From: an uncultured Litoreibacter sp.
Lineage (GTDB): Bacteria > Pseudomonadota > Alphaproteobacteria > Rhodobacterales > Rhodobacteraceae
Assembly (NCBI GenBank): GCA_947493265.1
Contig: CANLQL010000002.1
Span: 496,001-560,000, forward strand
Reading direction: 5' to 3'
DNA length: 64,000 bases
The position numbers and the translations under genes were made by a program. The notes under the pieces are model-generated. The model was not told the origin of the DNA. It saw nothing but the letters and a program-made list of their open reading frames with translations, and did no database searches. Positions 34,717-44,356 of this stretch are shown in pieces; positions within the stretch are counted from its first letter, which is position 1; every line of letters begins with the position of its first letter.

Positions 34717-36036
34717 CTAGTCCTTGGCGCTGTGAACCAGACGCAACTGTTGCTGTGGCGTCGCAGTGCCCTTGCGCGCTGAGCTGTTTGTCGCCAACCG
34801 GTCGTAGCGGTCCAGCGGATCAAGCATCACATCCACGATTTTGCGGGCAAGATAGTTTCGACCACCCCGCGCATAATACCCGCCGCGCAGCTGCGAGGTC
34901 TCGTGAAGATAGGATCGAAATGTCCGGTATGCGTCCATATTGGGGGGCTGCGGATTTGCAAAAAACGCCTCGATCGGTTGTTCAGACACCAATTCCGGTT
35001 TGCTGTAGACGGCACGTCCAAAAGCTTTAACGGGCAGACCACGCCAAAGTGCCTGCTGTGCAGCGGTGGAATTTATCGTCACAGCGCTTGAGGCTGTATC
35101 CAGAAGTGCCGCCAACTTGCCGCCGCGCACCAGATGCACGCGATCTTCGATCCCGTAGGTCTTGGCAAGTTTGCGCAGATTCCGCTTCAAGGGCACGCGG
35201 TCGTCTTCCAGCGGATGGGCTTTGAACACCAGATGATGGTGGGCAGGGGCACCGGTTGCAAACCCGTCCATCACTTCCGCGATAAACTGCGCATTGCTGT
35301 CAAAACCGGAATGCTCAAGAACGCTGGCATCATGGGCCAGCTGCAAAAGCGCGAGGTGATATGGATAACCACTTTGACGAATGCGAAACGTCGCAATTGT
35401 GCGTTCTAAAGATATGTAAGGAAACAGCGTCAACCGTTTGAGATATAGAAGAAATTCCCGAACGACCGTGAGACCTCTATGAGGTTTGTATTTCGGGTAG
35501 CGGCCCCGACCTGCAAAGACGAAGAAGTGATAGAGCGCGCCGTAGAAGACATGGTGTTTTATGTCCCCCCAATGGGCCGGGGCATCGGGCAAATCCGTGG
35601 GTTGGCCTTGCAGGGCCATTGCCATCTGCGCAATGTCCATATTCATCAAGCGCGAAAATCCGTTGGCCCCGTGGCGTTCGTAACTGACCCAATACGGACG
35701 CAGATACCCTTCCTCAAACACGTGAAGCGTAACGCCTTTTTCAGTCGCTATTTCAATCGCTTCTGCGTGTATCTTGCGAGCATCACCATAGAGAACCAGA
35801 TCGGTTACGCCTCGGTCACGCAGGAGCGCGCGGAAGAGGTCTGGCCACTGGTCAGCGCTTGCGCGAAATGGGATGAAATTTGACCTCTTTGGCCAAAACA
35901 TGCTGTCGCCCGCGTTAAAGCCGACGCGCACCGTCTTGCAGCCAGACTTCTGTAAATGCTTGGACAGGCGGTAAAAGAACGGCCCATGTGGCCCTTGCAG
36001 GAACAAAAACTTGCGATCTGAAAGCTCTGTCTGCAC
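34717..36036 (-). CDS. kpsS: KpsS, capsule lipid-linker Kdo transferase
   Basis: Capsule_synth family protein of 439 residues. N-terminal FLFLQGPHGPFFYRLSKHLQ and VFEEGYLRPYWVSYE are the recognised KpsS signatures; HHLVFKAHPLED lies further on. KpsS adds the first beta-Kdo to the phospholipid carrier of group 2-type capsules, before KpsC elongates. First gene of the kps operon; 170 bp separate it from divergent ribE. Confidence 0.92.
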   Translation of the reverse strand: MQTELSDRKFLFLQGPHGPFFYRLSKHLQKSGCKTVRVGFNAGDSMFWPKRSNFIPFRASADQWPDLFRALLRDRGVTDLVLYGDARKIHAEAIEIATEKGVTLHVFEEGYLRPYWVSYERHGANGFSRLMNMDIAQMAMALQGQPTDLPDAPAHWGDIKHHVFYGALYHFFVFAGRGRYPKYKPHRGLTVVREFLLYLKRLTLFPYISLERTIATFRIRQSGYPYHLALLQLAHDASVLEHSGFDSNAQFIAEVMDGFATGAPAHHHLVFKAHPLEDDRVPLKRNLRKLAKTYGIEDRVHLVRGGKLAALLDTASSAVTINSTAAQQALWRGLPVKAFGRAVYSKPELVSEQPIEAFFANPQPPNMDAYRTFRSYLHETSQLRGGYYARGGRNYLARKIVDVMLDPLDRYDRLATNSSARKGTATPQQQLRLVHSAKD

Positions 36037-36205
36037 GGTTTGCCTTTGCTTTGCCTGTTTGGGACCGGTTTACTCTTCCATCATCATAGTGACCAAAGCG
36101 TTAAGATCCTCCAAGGGGAAAGTTGAGGGGGGTTGCACAACTTGCCCTTAGGGGCGCGCCGGGCTAGGTCTGATCCTGACGGCAAAGCGGCAAAAGGGTA
36201 GTCGA

Positions 36206-36805
36206 ATGTTCACGGGCATCATCACGGATATTGGCGAGGTTCTGGAGCTTGAGCAGCGTGGCGATCTGCGTGCGCGGATCGGTTGCCGTTATACGCCAGC
36301 CAGCATCGATATCGGGGCGTCGATTGCATGCAACGGTGTCTGCCTGACAGCGATTGCGACCGGGGACACGCCGCAAAACTGGTTCGACGTAGAAATCTCT
36401 GCCGAAAGCGTGTCGAAGACCAATATCGGCGACTGGGTGGTTGGATCGGCAATCAATCTGGAACGTGCGTTGAAAGTCGGGGACGAGCTTGGCGGTCATA
36501 TCGTTTCGGGACATGTGGATGGCGTGGCCGAAGTCACTGACATCACGGACGAGGGCGACAGCACCCGCGTGACGTTTTCAGCACCCTCTGAGCTTGCAAA
36601 ATTCATCGCCCCGAAAGGGTCTGTGGCATTGAATGGAACGTCGTTGACCGTGAACGAGGTCGCAGGCGCGACATTCGGGGTCAATTTCATCCCCCACACC
36701 AAGGTTGCGACAAATTGGGGTCAGGTGAACAAAGGGGATCGGATCAATTTGGAAATCGACACGCTTGCGCGCTATGTCGCCCGACTGAATGAGTATGCGG
36801 GATGA
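36206..36805 (+). CDS. ribE: Riboflavin synthase, alpha subunit
   Basis: Enzyme of 199 residues with two lumazine-binding repeats: the first starts MFTGIITDIGEV, the second at LGGHIVSGHVDGVAEV; ACNGVCLTAI and ALNGTSLTVNEV mark equivalent positions. It dismutates two lumazines to riboflavin. Resumes the rib operon interrupted after ribD; it overlaps the next gene by four bases. Called ribC in some nomenclatures. Confidence 0.94.
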   Translation: MFTGIITDIGEVLELEQRGDLRARIGCRYTPASIDIGASIACNGVCLTAIATGDTPQNWFDVEISAESVSKTNIGDWVVGSAINLERALKVGDELGGHIVSGHVDGVAEVTDITDEGDSTRVTFSAPSELAKFIAPKGSVALNGTSLTVNEVAGATFGVNFIPHTKVATNWGQVNKGDRINLEIDTLARYVARLNEYAG

Positions 36806-37386
36806 GCGCGCGGCCCGCTGGACCCGGTCACAACAATGGCCCCACTATGGAAGCGGGCTTCGCCTTCCGCAAATTTTCCTGGAGGAAAGCCCGCAAGGAC
36901 CTGCTGCCGACCCTACCGATAGAGGTTTTAAAAACCCGCGTTCGTCGCGCGGCAGAGTTGGGGCTTCCTTATAAAACCTATGCGTCCGTCCGCGCGTCAA
37001 CAGGCCGGGACGTGGTTGGCTTTTTGTTTTCAAACAATGCGCTACGCGTCATAGCTAAACACGATATGATACCGCGAGAGCGCGCTGAAAAGCTGCGCCA
37101 ACTGAACGATACCCATCTTGCGGCCCTGGTCCATATGCCGTTGAGCGCGGCTGATTTGGCCCGCATTGCGCAAGATGCGCAGATCAATTTGGACACAAGC
37201 CAAGCGCCGCATTTCACCGCGCGCTGGTCCGAAATCCGCACCCTTGCACGCAAGCCGATCCGTGCGGCCGGATTGCCGCTGGACGGGGTGCTGGTTGTTG
37301 GCGATCAGACGCTGGAGCGGGACTGGTCGGAGGCTGGAAAACTCGCAGGGTACCTGCCAGCAGACCTTTATTTTGCACCGCTTTGA
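36802..37386 (+). CDS. Conserved-looking hypothetical protein in the rib operon
   Basis: Basic protein of 194 residues without signal peptide or membrane span. Segments of note: RKARKDLLPTLPIEVLKTRVRRAAELGLPYKTYASVRASTGRDVVGFLFSNNALRV in outline (36900-37045), and VLVVGDQTLERDWSEAGKL near the end. The HAD-like or nucleotide-hydrolase look of VLVVGDQT is only suggestive. Start overlaps ribE (ATGA) and it precedes ribBX by 78 bases, so it belongs to the operon. Function unknown; a link to flavin metabolism is inferred from position. Confidence 0.75.
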   Translation: MSARPAGPGHNNGPTMEAGFAFRKFSWRKARKDLLPTLPIEVLKTRVRRAAELGLPYKTYASVRASTGRDVVGFLFSNNALRVIAKHDMIPRERAEKLRQLNDTHLAALVHMPLSAADLARIAQDAQINLDTSQAPHFTARWSEIRTLARKPIRAAGLPLDGVLVVGDQTLERDWSEAGKLAGYLPADLYFAPL

Positions 37387-37464
37387 TCAATTCGACGTCG
37401 CGGTGCTCTTTTCAATCGGGGCGCGCTGGTCTATCTGCCTTTCGACACAAGTAAGGGCCTCGCC

Positions 37465-38568
37465 ATGACGGAAGTTGACTATTCGGACGCGATCTCCTCG
37501 GTAGAGGAAATTATCGATGACGCGCGCAATGGCCGGATGTTTATTCTGATCGACCATGAAGATCGCGAAAACGAAGGCGATCTGGTGATCCCCGCGCAAA
37601 TGGCAACGCCGGAAGCGATCAATTTCATGGCAACGCACGGACGGGGTCTGATCTGCCTGACCCTCCCAGGAGACCGCATTGACGCATTGGGCCTGCCTTT
37701 GATGGCGTCTTACAACTCCTCGCGGCATGAAACAGCGTTTACGATCTCCATTGAGGCGCGCGAGGGCGTGACCACAGGGATCTCTGCCCATGATCGCGCC
37801 CGCACCGTAGCGGTGGCGATTGACCAATCGAAGACAAGTGCGGATATTGCGACACCGGGGCATATTTTCCCGCTACGGGCGCGAGAAGGCGGGGTGCTGG
37901 TGCGCGCAGGCCATACTGAGGCCGCGGTTGATGTTGCGCGTCTTGCGGGTCTGAACCCATCTGGTGTGATTTGCGAGATCATGAACGAAGACGGCACCAT
38001 GTCGCGCCTGCCGGACCTTGTTGCCTTTGCGCAGCGCCATAACCTGAAGATCGGCACGATATCCGACCTGATCGGATATCGCCGCAGGAATGACAACCTC
38101 GTCCGCCAAAGCGTTGAAAAAGAAGTCACTTCTACGTTTGGTGGTGACTGGATGATGCGCGTCTATACCGACGAGACACATGGTGATGAGCATATCGTTC
38201 TGACCAAGGGCGATCTGACCTCTGGCGGTCCGGTTCTGACCCGGATGCATGCGCTGAACCCGCTGGAGGATGTGTTGGGTATCGGCGATGGTCCCACCGG
38301 AGAGCTTGCGGATGCCATGCGCGAAATTGGCCGCGAAGGCCGTGGGATCGTTGTCTTGCTGCGCGACACAACGATGAAGCTGGTTATGAAGGACGAAGCC
38401 TCACCGCAAACGCTGCGCCAATACGGGCTGGGGGCGCAAATCTTAGCAGCTTTGGGCTTGAGTGAATTGGAATTGTTGACAAATTCCCCGTCACCCAAGG
38501 TCGTTGGTCTGGAGGCTTACGGCCTGTCAATCACCGGCACGCGCCCGATCGTGCAAAGCAAAGGATAG
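37465..38568 (+). CDS. ribB: 3,4-dihydroxy-2-butanone 4-phosphate synthase with degenerate GTP cyclohydrolase II domain (RibBX type)
   Basis: Protein of 367 residues. The N-terminal RibB domain is complete ([35 protein letters not shown]-like region, [11 protein letters not shown]). The C-terminal half is a RibA fold, but the zinc-binding Cys...CxC region (HSEC...RCDCG in active RibA) is replaced by [16 protein letters not shown], with no cysteines. So only ribulose-5-phosphate to DHBP conversion is expected; an independent RibA must exist elsewhere. Upstream neighbour is 78 bases away, ribH five bases downstream. Confidence 0.92.
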   Translation: MTEVDYSDAISSVEEIIDDARNGRMFILIDHEDRENEGDLVIPAQMATPEAINFMATHGRGLICLTLPGDRIDALGLPLMASYNSSRHETAFTISIEAREGVTTGISAHDRARTVAVAIDQSKTSADIATPGHIFPLRAREGGVLVRAGHTEAAVDVARLAGLNPSGVICEIMNEDGTMSRLPDLVAFAQRHNLKIGTISDLIGYRRRNDNLVRQSVEKEVTSTFGGDWMMRVYTDETHGDEHIVLTKGDLTSGGPVLTRMHALNPLEDVLGIGDGPTGELADAMREIGREGRGIVVLLRDTTMKLVMKDEASPQTLRQYGLGAQILAALGLSELELLTNSPSPKVVGLEAYGLSITGTRPIVQSKG

Positions 38569-38572
38569 CCCG

Positions 38573-39112
38573 ATGGCTGGATCTGAGACCCACTATATCA
38601 TGGACACGCCCAGTTTTTCCGACCCGGTGAAGCTGCTGATTGTCGTGTCGCCATACTACAAAGATATCGCTGACAACCTGGTTGCTGGTGCGAAAGCAGA
38701 GGCCGAAGCTGCAGGGGCGGAGGTCGAGGTCATCGAAGTGCCCGGCGCGCTGGAAATTCCGTCCGCGATCCGGATTGCGCATCGGCAGGCCAACTTTGAT
38801 GGGTATGTCGCTTTGGGCTGCATCATTCGGGGTGAGACCACGCATTACGATACGGTGTGCAATGACAGCTCCCGTGGGTTGATGCTGATGGGTCTGCAAG
38901 GGGCCAATATCGGCAACGGCATCCTGACAGTGGAAAATCGCAAACAAGCCGAAGTTCGCGCTGATCCAAAGGACCAGAACAAAGGTGGTGGGGCTGCGGC
39001 TGCGGCCTTGCATCTGATTGCGTTGGAGCGCAAATACGGGGCTCCGAAATCCGGCATCGGCTTCAAGCCGCGTGGGCTGGATGATGACGATGGAAGTTTT
39101 CAAATCGCATGA
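38573..39112 (+). CDS. ribH: 6,7-dimethyl-8-ribityllumazine synthase
   Basis: RibH, 179 residues, condenses DHBP with the RibD product. Active-site motifs: VPGALEIPSAIRIA, GCIIRGETTHYDTVCND with the catalytic His. It carries a somewhat long N-terminus (about 20 residues before the fold). Stop overlaps nusB by four bases (ATGA). Confidence 0.95.
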   Translation: MAGSETHYIMDTPSFSDPVKLLIVVSPYYKDIADNLVAGAKAEAEAAGAEVEVIEVPGALEIPSAIRIAHRQANFDGYVALGCIIRGETTHYDTVCNDSSRGLMLMGLQGANIGNGILTVENRKQAEVRADPKDQNKGGGAAAAALHLIALERKYGAPKSGIGFKPRGLDDDDGSFQIA

Positions 39113-39576
39113 CCCTATCTGGCAATCAAAAGCGCCAAATGAAATCTGCCGCGCGGCTTTATGCTGTGCAGGCGTTGTTTCAGATGGAGCACTCCGACCA
39201 ATCCATTGACGCCGTGCGGGCTGAGTTTGAAGACCACCGGTTCGGTGCCGTCTATGAGGGCGAAGAAATGGCCGAAGGCGACGTGGACACGTTCCGCGCG
39301 CTTCTGGAAGGGGCCGTTGAGAGCCAGGTAGAGATTGACCGTTTGACCGACGCCGCCCTGGTCGAGAAATGGCCCCTGGGCCGCATCGACCCGACATTGC
39401 GCGCCTTGTTTCGCGCAGCAGGGGCTGAACTTCTGGCCAAATCTACGCCCCCGAAAGTCGTGATCGTCGAATTCGTCGATGTCGCCAAAGCTTTCTTCCC
39501 GGAAGGCAAAGAAAGCAAGTTCGTTAACGCCGTGCTCGATCACATGGCGCGCGCTGCGTTGCCGGAGAAGTTTTGA
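39109..39576 (+). CDS. nusB: Transcription antitermination factor NusB
   Basis: All-helical RNA-binding protein of 155 residues that joins NusE on boxA of rRNA operons. N-terminal arginine-rich helix (RQMKSAARLYAVQALFQME) and C-terminal PEGKESKFVNAVLDHMAR are typical. Last gene of the rib operon, the classical ribH-nusB coupling. Everything to the right until about 46.5 kb is more variable accessory content. Confidence 0.95.
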   Translation: MTLSGNQKRQMKSAARLYAVQALFQMEHSDQSIDAVRAEFEDHRFGAVYEGEEMAEGDVDTFRALLEGAVESQVEIDRLTDAALVEKWPLGRIDPTLRALFRAAGAELLAKSTPPKVVIVEFVDVAKAFFPEGKESKFVNAVLDHMARAALPEKF

Positions 39577-39823
39577 AGCTTTCTTTGATTTGAAGTGTGA
39601 TACTGGCGAATGGTGGTTTCCAGCTCTGAACGGGTCGGCACGAAAAGCCTATAATGACAGTCGCCATCTTTGGTTGATGAAACGGGCTTTCAAACACCCC
39701 AAATGCTGAAAACGGATTTGATTTCACACGTGGTCGCCGTATCTAGTCTGGTCAACGCAATTAAGAGGTCGCGAGGTCAAATTGGGTTTTGTCACCGCAA
39801 TTTAACACCATGAATTTAATACC

Positions 39824-41029
39824 ATGAACAAGTCTTTTCGCACGCATCTTGCATCGCTGACTTTGACCAAGATGGCGGACGGATTGATTGATCCAAAACT
39901 GGTCCTCGCTTGGTTGCTAAACGCCATCGGATCGCCGGGATATCTCATTGGCATGCTGGTGCCGGTGCGCGAGTCTGGCGCGCTGCTTCCACAACTCATG
40001 CTCGCACGCCTGATTCAGAGAAACGAAATTCGAAAGTATTTCTGGACCGCAGGGGCAGCGTTGCAGGGAATTGCTGCATTGGGCATGGCCATCGCGGCAA
40101 TTGCTTTGCCTGGGGCGATCGCCGGATGGACGATCCTGGTCCTGCTGGCGGTTCTTGCGATTGCGCGCTCTGCGTGTTCAGCAAGCTACAAGGACGTGTT
40201 GGCACGAACCGTCGAAAAAGGAAAACGTGGCAAAGTGTCCGGAAGTGCAGGTACATTGGCATCCGTTGCCGTATTGGCGTTTGCAATCTTGCTCAGCACG
40301 GGCATTCTGCCTCGTGAGCCTCTGGCAATTTCTGGCGTGATCGCGGTCGCTGGATTTCTCTGGATTTTGGCAGCGCTTGTCTTTTCGCGACTGGACGAGC
40401 ACAAAGATGATCGGGCGGCTGATGTTGATGTCTCGCTGTCTGCGCTTCTCGACCCGCTGCAGGAAGATGAAGAATTTCGCAACTACGTTGCAACGCGCGC
40501 GCTTCTTATCTCAACAGCTTTGGCACCACCTTTTCTGGTTATGCTGAGCAGCGGGGATGGCGGGCTTGGCAATCTTGGATTGCTCGTTCTCGCCTCATCG
40601 GTTGCGTCAATCGTTTCCTCGTTTTTCTGGGGCGCGCTCTCTGACTGGTCCAGTCGGAAAACGCTGATGTTGGCGGGCGCTGCTTCTGGCCTAACCTTGT
40701 CGGCTGCGGCGATAAGCGGGTTCCTCAGTTTGAACGATCAAACAGGCTTTCTGTTCGCGGGATTTCTTTTTGTGTCGCAGATTGCTTATCAAGGCGCGCG
40801 TGCAGGGCGTAAAACGCATCTGACAGACATGGACAGCGACGGACGCAAATCTGTCTACACGGCTCTTTCAAACACGCTGATCGGGGCGCTTCTGGTGCTG
40901 GGTGGGCTTTTCGGACTGGTCGCCAACATGGCGGGTCCAGAAAGTGTTCTTGCCATACTGGCTGGCTTCAGTCTGTCAGCGATACTCTCGGCGTATCGAC
41001 TGTCTGAAGTGCAACAAGAACAGAGTTAA
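39824..41029 (+). CDS. MFS-type transporter
   Basis: Hydrophobic protein of 401 residues with about 12 membrane spans in two halves joined by a charged loop (FSRLDEHKDDRAADVD, residues about 187-202). The cytoplasmic loop 8-9 motif FFWGALSDWSSRKTLM is an MFS A-like motif. Substrate unknown. It begins 247 bases after nusB with an AATTTAATACC leader and is not obviously part of the rib operon. Confidence 0.75.
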   Translation: MNKSFRTHLASLTLTKMADGLIDPKLVLAWLLNAIGSPGYLIGMLVPVRESGALLPQLMLARLIQRNEIRKYFWTAGAALQGIAALGMAIAAIALPGAIAGWTILVLLAVLAIARSACSASYKDVLARTVEKGKRGKVSGSAGTLASVAVLAFAILLSTGILPREPLAISGVIAVAGFLWILAALVFSRLDEHKDDRAADVDVSLSALLDPLQEDEEFRNYVATRALLISTALAPPFLVMLSSGDGGLGNLGLLVLASSVASIVSSFFWGALSDWSSRKTLMLAGAASGLTLSAAAISGFLSLNDQTGFLFAGFLFVSQIAYQGARAGRKTHLTDMDSDGRKSVYTALSNTLIGALLVLGGLFGLVANMAGPESVLAILAGFSLSAILSAYRLSEVQQEQS

Positions 41030-41205
41030 AGCAGCGCTTGATAGCCCTATGAAGCCAGCGGTAGGACCGGGATCGAAATGGACGTGTTAACTACAGCACA
41101 GGGGCAAACATCGCAGGGTTCAGAAAAGTTGCAGACGCTGTACTGTCGCAAGGCGTAGGGTGAACCTGAATTGTCCCTCTTGCCGAGTATGGAAAGGCTC
41201 CGTTG

Positions 41206-42855
41206 ATGAAAGCATCTGATCTATTTGTTCGCTGTCTTGAAGAAGAGGGCGTGACCAGAATTTATGGCGTGCCGGGTGAAGAAAATGCCGACTTGATGAT
41301 GTCGCTCGAAAACTCTTCCATCGAATTTGTTCTCACGCGCCACGAACAAGGCGCGGCCTTCATGGCAGAGGTCTATGGACGTTTGACAGGCTCTGTCGGT
41401 GTTTGTCTTGGCACGCTCGGCCCAGGGGCCACAAATCTGATCACGGGTGTCGCAGACGGCAACATGGACCGCGCGCCGATGCTTGTTATTACGGGCCAGG
41501 GCGCTTTGACCCGCCAGCACAAGGAAAGCCATCAGATCATGAACGTGGTCGAGATGTATCGCCCTGTCACGAAATGGTCCTGCGCGGTTAATCACGCAGA
41601 TAATATTCCCGAAATTGTTCACAAAGCGATCAAGTTGGCTGTCATGGAAAAACCCGGCGCGTGCCATATCGAGTTGCCGGAGGATATTGCCGGAACTCAG
41701 ACAGATGCGGCACCGATGCGCGCCATGCGTGCCCGTCGCCCTGTACCCGACAGCAAAGTAATTGACGATGCTTGGGATCGTCTCAAATCCGCCAAAAGCC
41801 CACTTATCATTGCTGGAAATGGGGCAATCCGCACACGCGCGAGCGCAGAGCTTCGTCGCTTCTGCGACGCGACCGGCATCGGTGCTTTGATGACCTTCAT
41901 GGCCAAAGGTGCATTGGATCTTGATGATCCACGCTGCCTGTTCACCGTCGGTCTGGGGCAACGGGACTATCCGCAATTGGCCATCGACGCCGCCGATCTG
42001 GTGATCACAATTGGATACGATCCCGTCGAATATGGCCCCGAAAAGTGGAATGCCAAATGTGATCTCGATATTGTTCATATGGATTTTCTTCCCGCTGAAA
42101 GTGATGCGCATTACCAGCCGCAGATCGAGGTGGTCGGGGATCTTGCACATGGCCTCGCGATGTTAAATGAGCGCGTTGCGAGAGATGGGTCGCCAGACTA
42201 CGATTTGACGGCCCAAGCGAAGCTGCGCAAAAAAATGCAATCCGAGTTTGCGAAACACGCGGACGACACCACAAAGGGCTATATCCGTCCTCAGAAAGCG
42301 CTGGCGGATGTACGCGCGGTTCTCGGGCCCGACGATATTCTGTTGTCTGGCGTCGGTGCGCATAAGATGTGGGTGGCGCGACATTATCAATGTCACAATC
42401 CGGGGACTTGCCTGATATCGAACGGTTTCTGTTCGATGGGGATGCCGCTCCCGGGTGCGATCGCAGCCAAATATGCCTGCCCTGATGCGCGGGTTCTCGG
42501 AGTTGTTGGGGATGCCGATGTGATGATGAATATTCAAGAGATGGAAACGGCAAGTCGCCTTGGCTCGGATATCACCATGTTGGTTTAGGAGGATTTTGAA
42601 TACGGCCTGATCGCATGGAAGCAAGAGCAGGAGTTTGGATCTCATACTGACCTATCATTTAACAACCCGGAATGGATCGGGTTGTGTAACGCCATGGGCT
42701 GGAAGGGCATCCGATGCGACAATGCAGAGGACCTGCAATCTGCCCTCACGGAGGCGTTGGACCACCAAGGGCCGTCGATGGTCGTCATCCCAATCGACTA
42801 CCGAGAGAATATGGCCCTGACAGAGCGTTTGGGCAAGATTGATGAGACTTTCTAA
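41206..42855 (+). pseudogene. Acetolactate synthase large subunit-like gene interrupted by an amber codon
   Basis: A ThDP-dependent enzyme of 549 codons if read through. It starts FVRCLEEEGVTRIYGVPGEE with the catalytic Glu; PYR domain, central FAD-like domain (VLLSGVGAHKMW) and PP domain with the ThDP motif GDADVMMNIQEMETA all fit stand-alone catabolic-type acetolactate synthases. In-frame TAG at 42586-42588 follows ITMLV, exactly where relatives have Trp (MLVWEDFEYGLIAWKQ), so it looks like one TGG-to-TAG change. The frame stays open and family-like to the TAA at 42853 (ending RLGKIDETF). Either a recent pseudogene, a sequence error or a suppressed stop. TTG at 41203 is an alternative start. 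Confidence 0.85.
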
Positions 42856-42967
42856 CAGGCCCAGCATTGTTTCGCACCGAAGACGACCTCGGAGCATGAA
42901 CAATTGTAATGGGGAGGGCACGATATCATCCCCGACTGACGGCTTGTCCTGATGATATTGACCCGTT

Positions 42968-44341
42968 CTACTCAGTGACTCTGCCGATGCGAGGCATCCG
43001 TACTTGCAACAGATCGGTCCGGTACACTGCATAGACGGCAGCGGCGGCTCCTGCCAAATTTGCAACGGCCGCAGCGCCGACAATGCCAAAATACCCGAAG
43101 ACCGAAACGCCGATCCAAGCCAGCGGCAAATAGACGACGAAAATGCGCCCCAAACTGAGCGACATCGACCACAGAGCTTTGTCGCGCGCGTTCATAGCTG
43201 CGTTGGCAATCACAACAAAGCCGTAGCCAAACATGGTCAGTCCGACCAGTCGCAGATATTGGGCCGCGTATGTGAGATCCTCCTCACCCGCGGCAAGCAG
43301 TCCAGCAATAGGCATGGCGAACAGCAGCAACGCAAGTCCGACTATGGTGCCGTACGCCACAGAAACGCCAAAGGCCCAAGCTGTTGCGGACCTTGCGCGC
43401 CCGGTTTCCTTCGCGCCCCAGTTCTGACCCACGACAGGCCCGATACCAGCCGAGAGCGCCATGAGTGGTACCAGAATAATTGACTGAACCCGGCCAGCTG
43501 CCCCGAACCCCGCGACCGCTGCATCGCCGACGGTGGCAACCGCTGCGGTCACCAAAGCCATTCCGGCCGGGTTGATCGCATTCGACATCGATGCTGGAAG
43601 GCCCACGGACAGAATTTTGCTTGTGCTCTTGTAAGCCCCGCTCAGGATATTGCCGCAAAATCCCAAAAGGCCACGCCGCCAAGCGATCCAGAGCGCGGCA
43701 AACATCGCAACGACGCGACCAACCAAAGTGGACAATGCGGCACCTGCCGTGCCCATTTCGGGCACAGGCCCCCACCCAAATATGAACAAAGGATTCAAGG
43801 CGATCCCGAAAAACGCAGCAAAGACCATAATGGCGGGCGCGGTTTTGCCATCGCCATGAGCGCGAAAGACAGAATTGGCAATCATCATGACGACAAGAAA
43901 AGGAAAGGACAGCGCCCACAAAGGCATGTAGGCGGCGATTTCAATGGCGACCTTATCGCTTGCCCCAAGGCTGGAAAACAGCGGCGGGTAAAACAGATAT
44001 ATTGCGATCGCGATGACGCTAGCTAACAGCGCGCCCAGTCCGATGGCGTGAATGCCCAGGCGCCGGGTGTCTTCGTCGGATTTCCCTGCGCCGACATATT
44101 GCGATATCGCCGCGTTTGCGCCAGCGCTTAGCCCGATAGACAGGGAGGTGATTGCCGTGATGACGGGGTAAATAAAGCCCACTGCCGCCAATGCCGCACC
44201 GCTGACCTTCCCAAGAAAATATGCATCCGCAAGGCCAACCGCAATAACTGAAAAGATACCCAAACTCATGGGCGCGGACATGGCGGCCAAAGCCTTCCAT
44301 ACGGGTCCTGTTGTCAGGTCCCTTTTGTTGCTCGAGCTCAA
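42968..44341 (-). CDS. MATE-family efflux transporter
   Basis: Protein of 457 residues with about 12 membrane spans in two pseudo-symmetric halves. N-terminal WKALAAMSAPMSLGIFSVIAVGLADAYFLG is the MatE start, and ALSAGIGPVVGQNWGAKETGRA marks the second half. NorM/DinF-type drug/sodium antiport is the usual role; substrate unknown. It converges with the acetolactate synthase gene; topB-type topoisomerase IB gene lies 15 bases upstream, so the two may be cotranscribed. Confidence 0.9.
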   Translation of the reverse strand: MSSSNKRDLTTGPVWKALAAMSAPMSLGIFSVIAVGLADAYFLGKVSGAALAAVGFIYPVITAITSLSIGLSAGANAAISQYVGAGKSDEDTRRLGIHAIGLGALLASVIAIAIYLFYPPLFSSLGASDKVAIEIAAYMPLWALSFPFLVVMMIANSVFRAHGDGKTAPAIMVFAAFFGIALNPLFIFGWGPVPEMGTAGAALSTLVGRVVAMFAALWIAWRRGLLGFCGNILSGAYKSTSKILSVGLPASMSNAINPAGMALVTAAVATVGDAAVAGFGAAGRVQSIILVPLMALSAGIGPVVGQNWGAKETGRARSATAWAFGVSVAYGTIVGLALLLFAMPIAGLLAAGEEDLTYAAQYLRLVGLTMFGYGFVVIANAAMNARDKALWSMSLSLGRIFVVYLPLAWIGVSVFGYFGIVGAAAVANLAGAAAAVYAVYRTDLLQVRMPRIGRVTE

Positions 44342-44356
44342 AATATTGTTCCTTGG

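Noticed and set aside
39479-39709. Plus-strand frame overlapping the end of nusB
   Set aside because: Most of it is the wrong frame of nusB; the tail past nusB has no recognisable domain. A decayed gene fragment is possible but unsupported.
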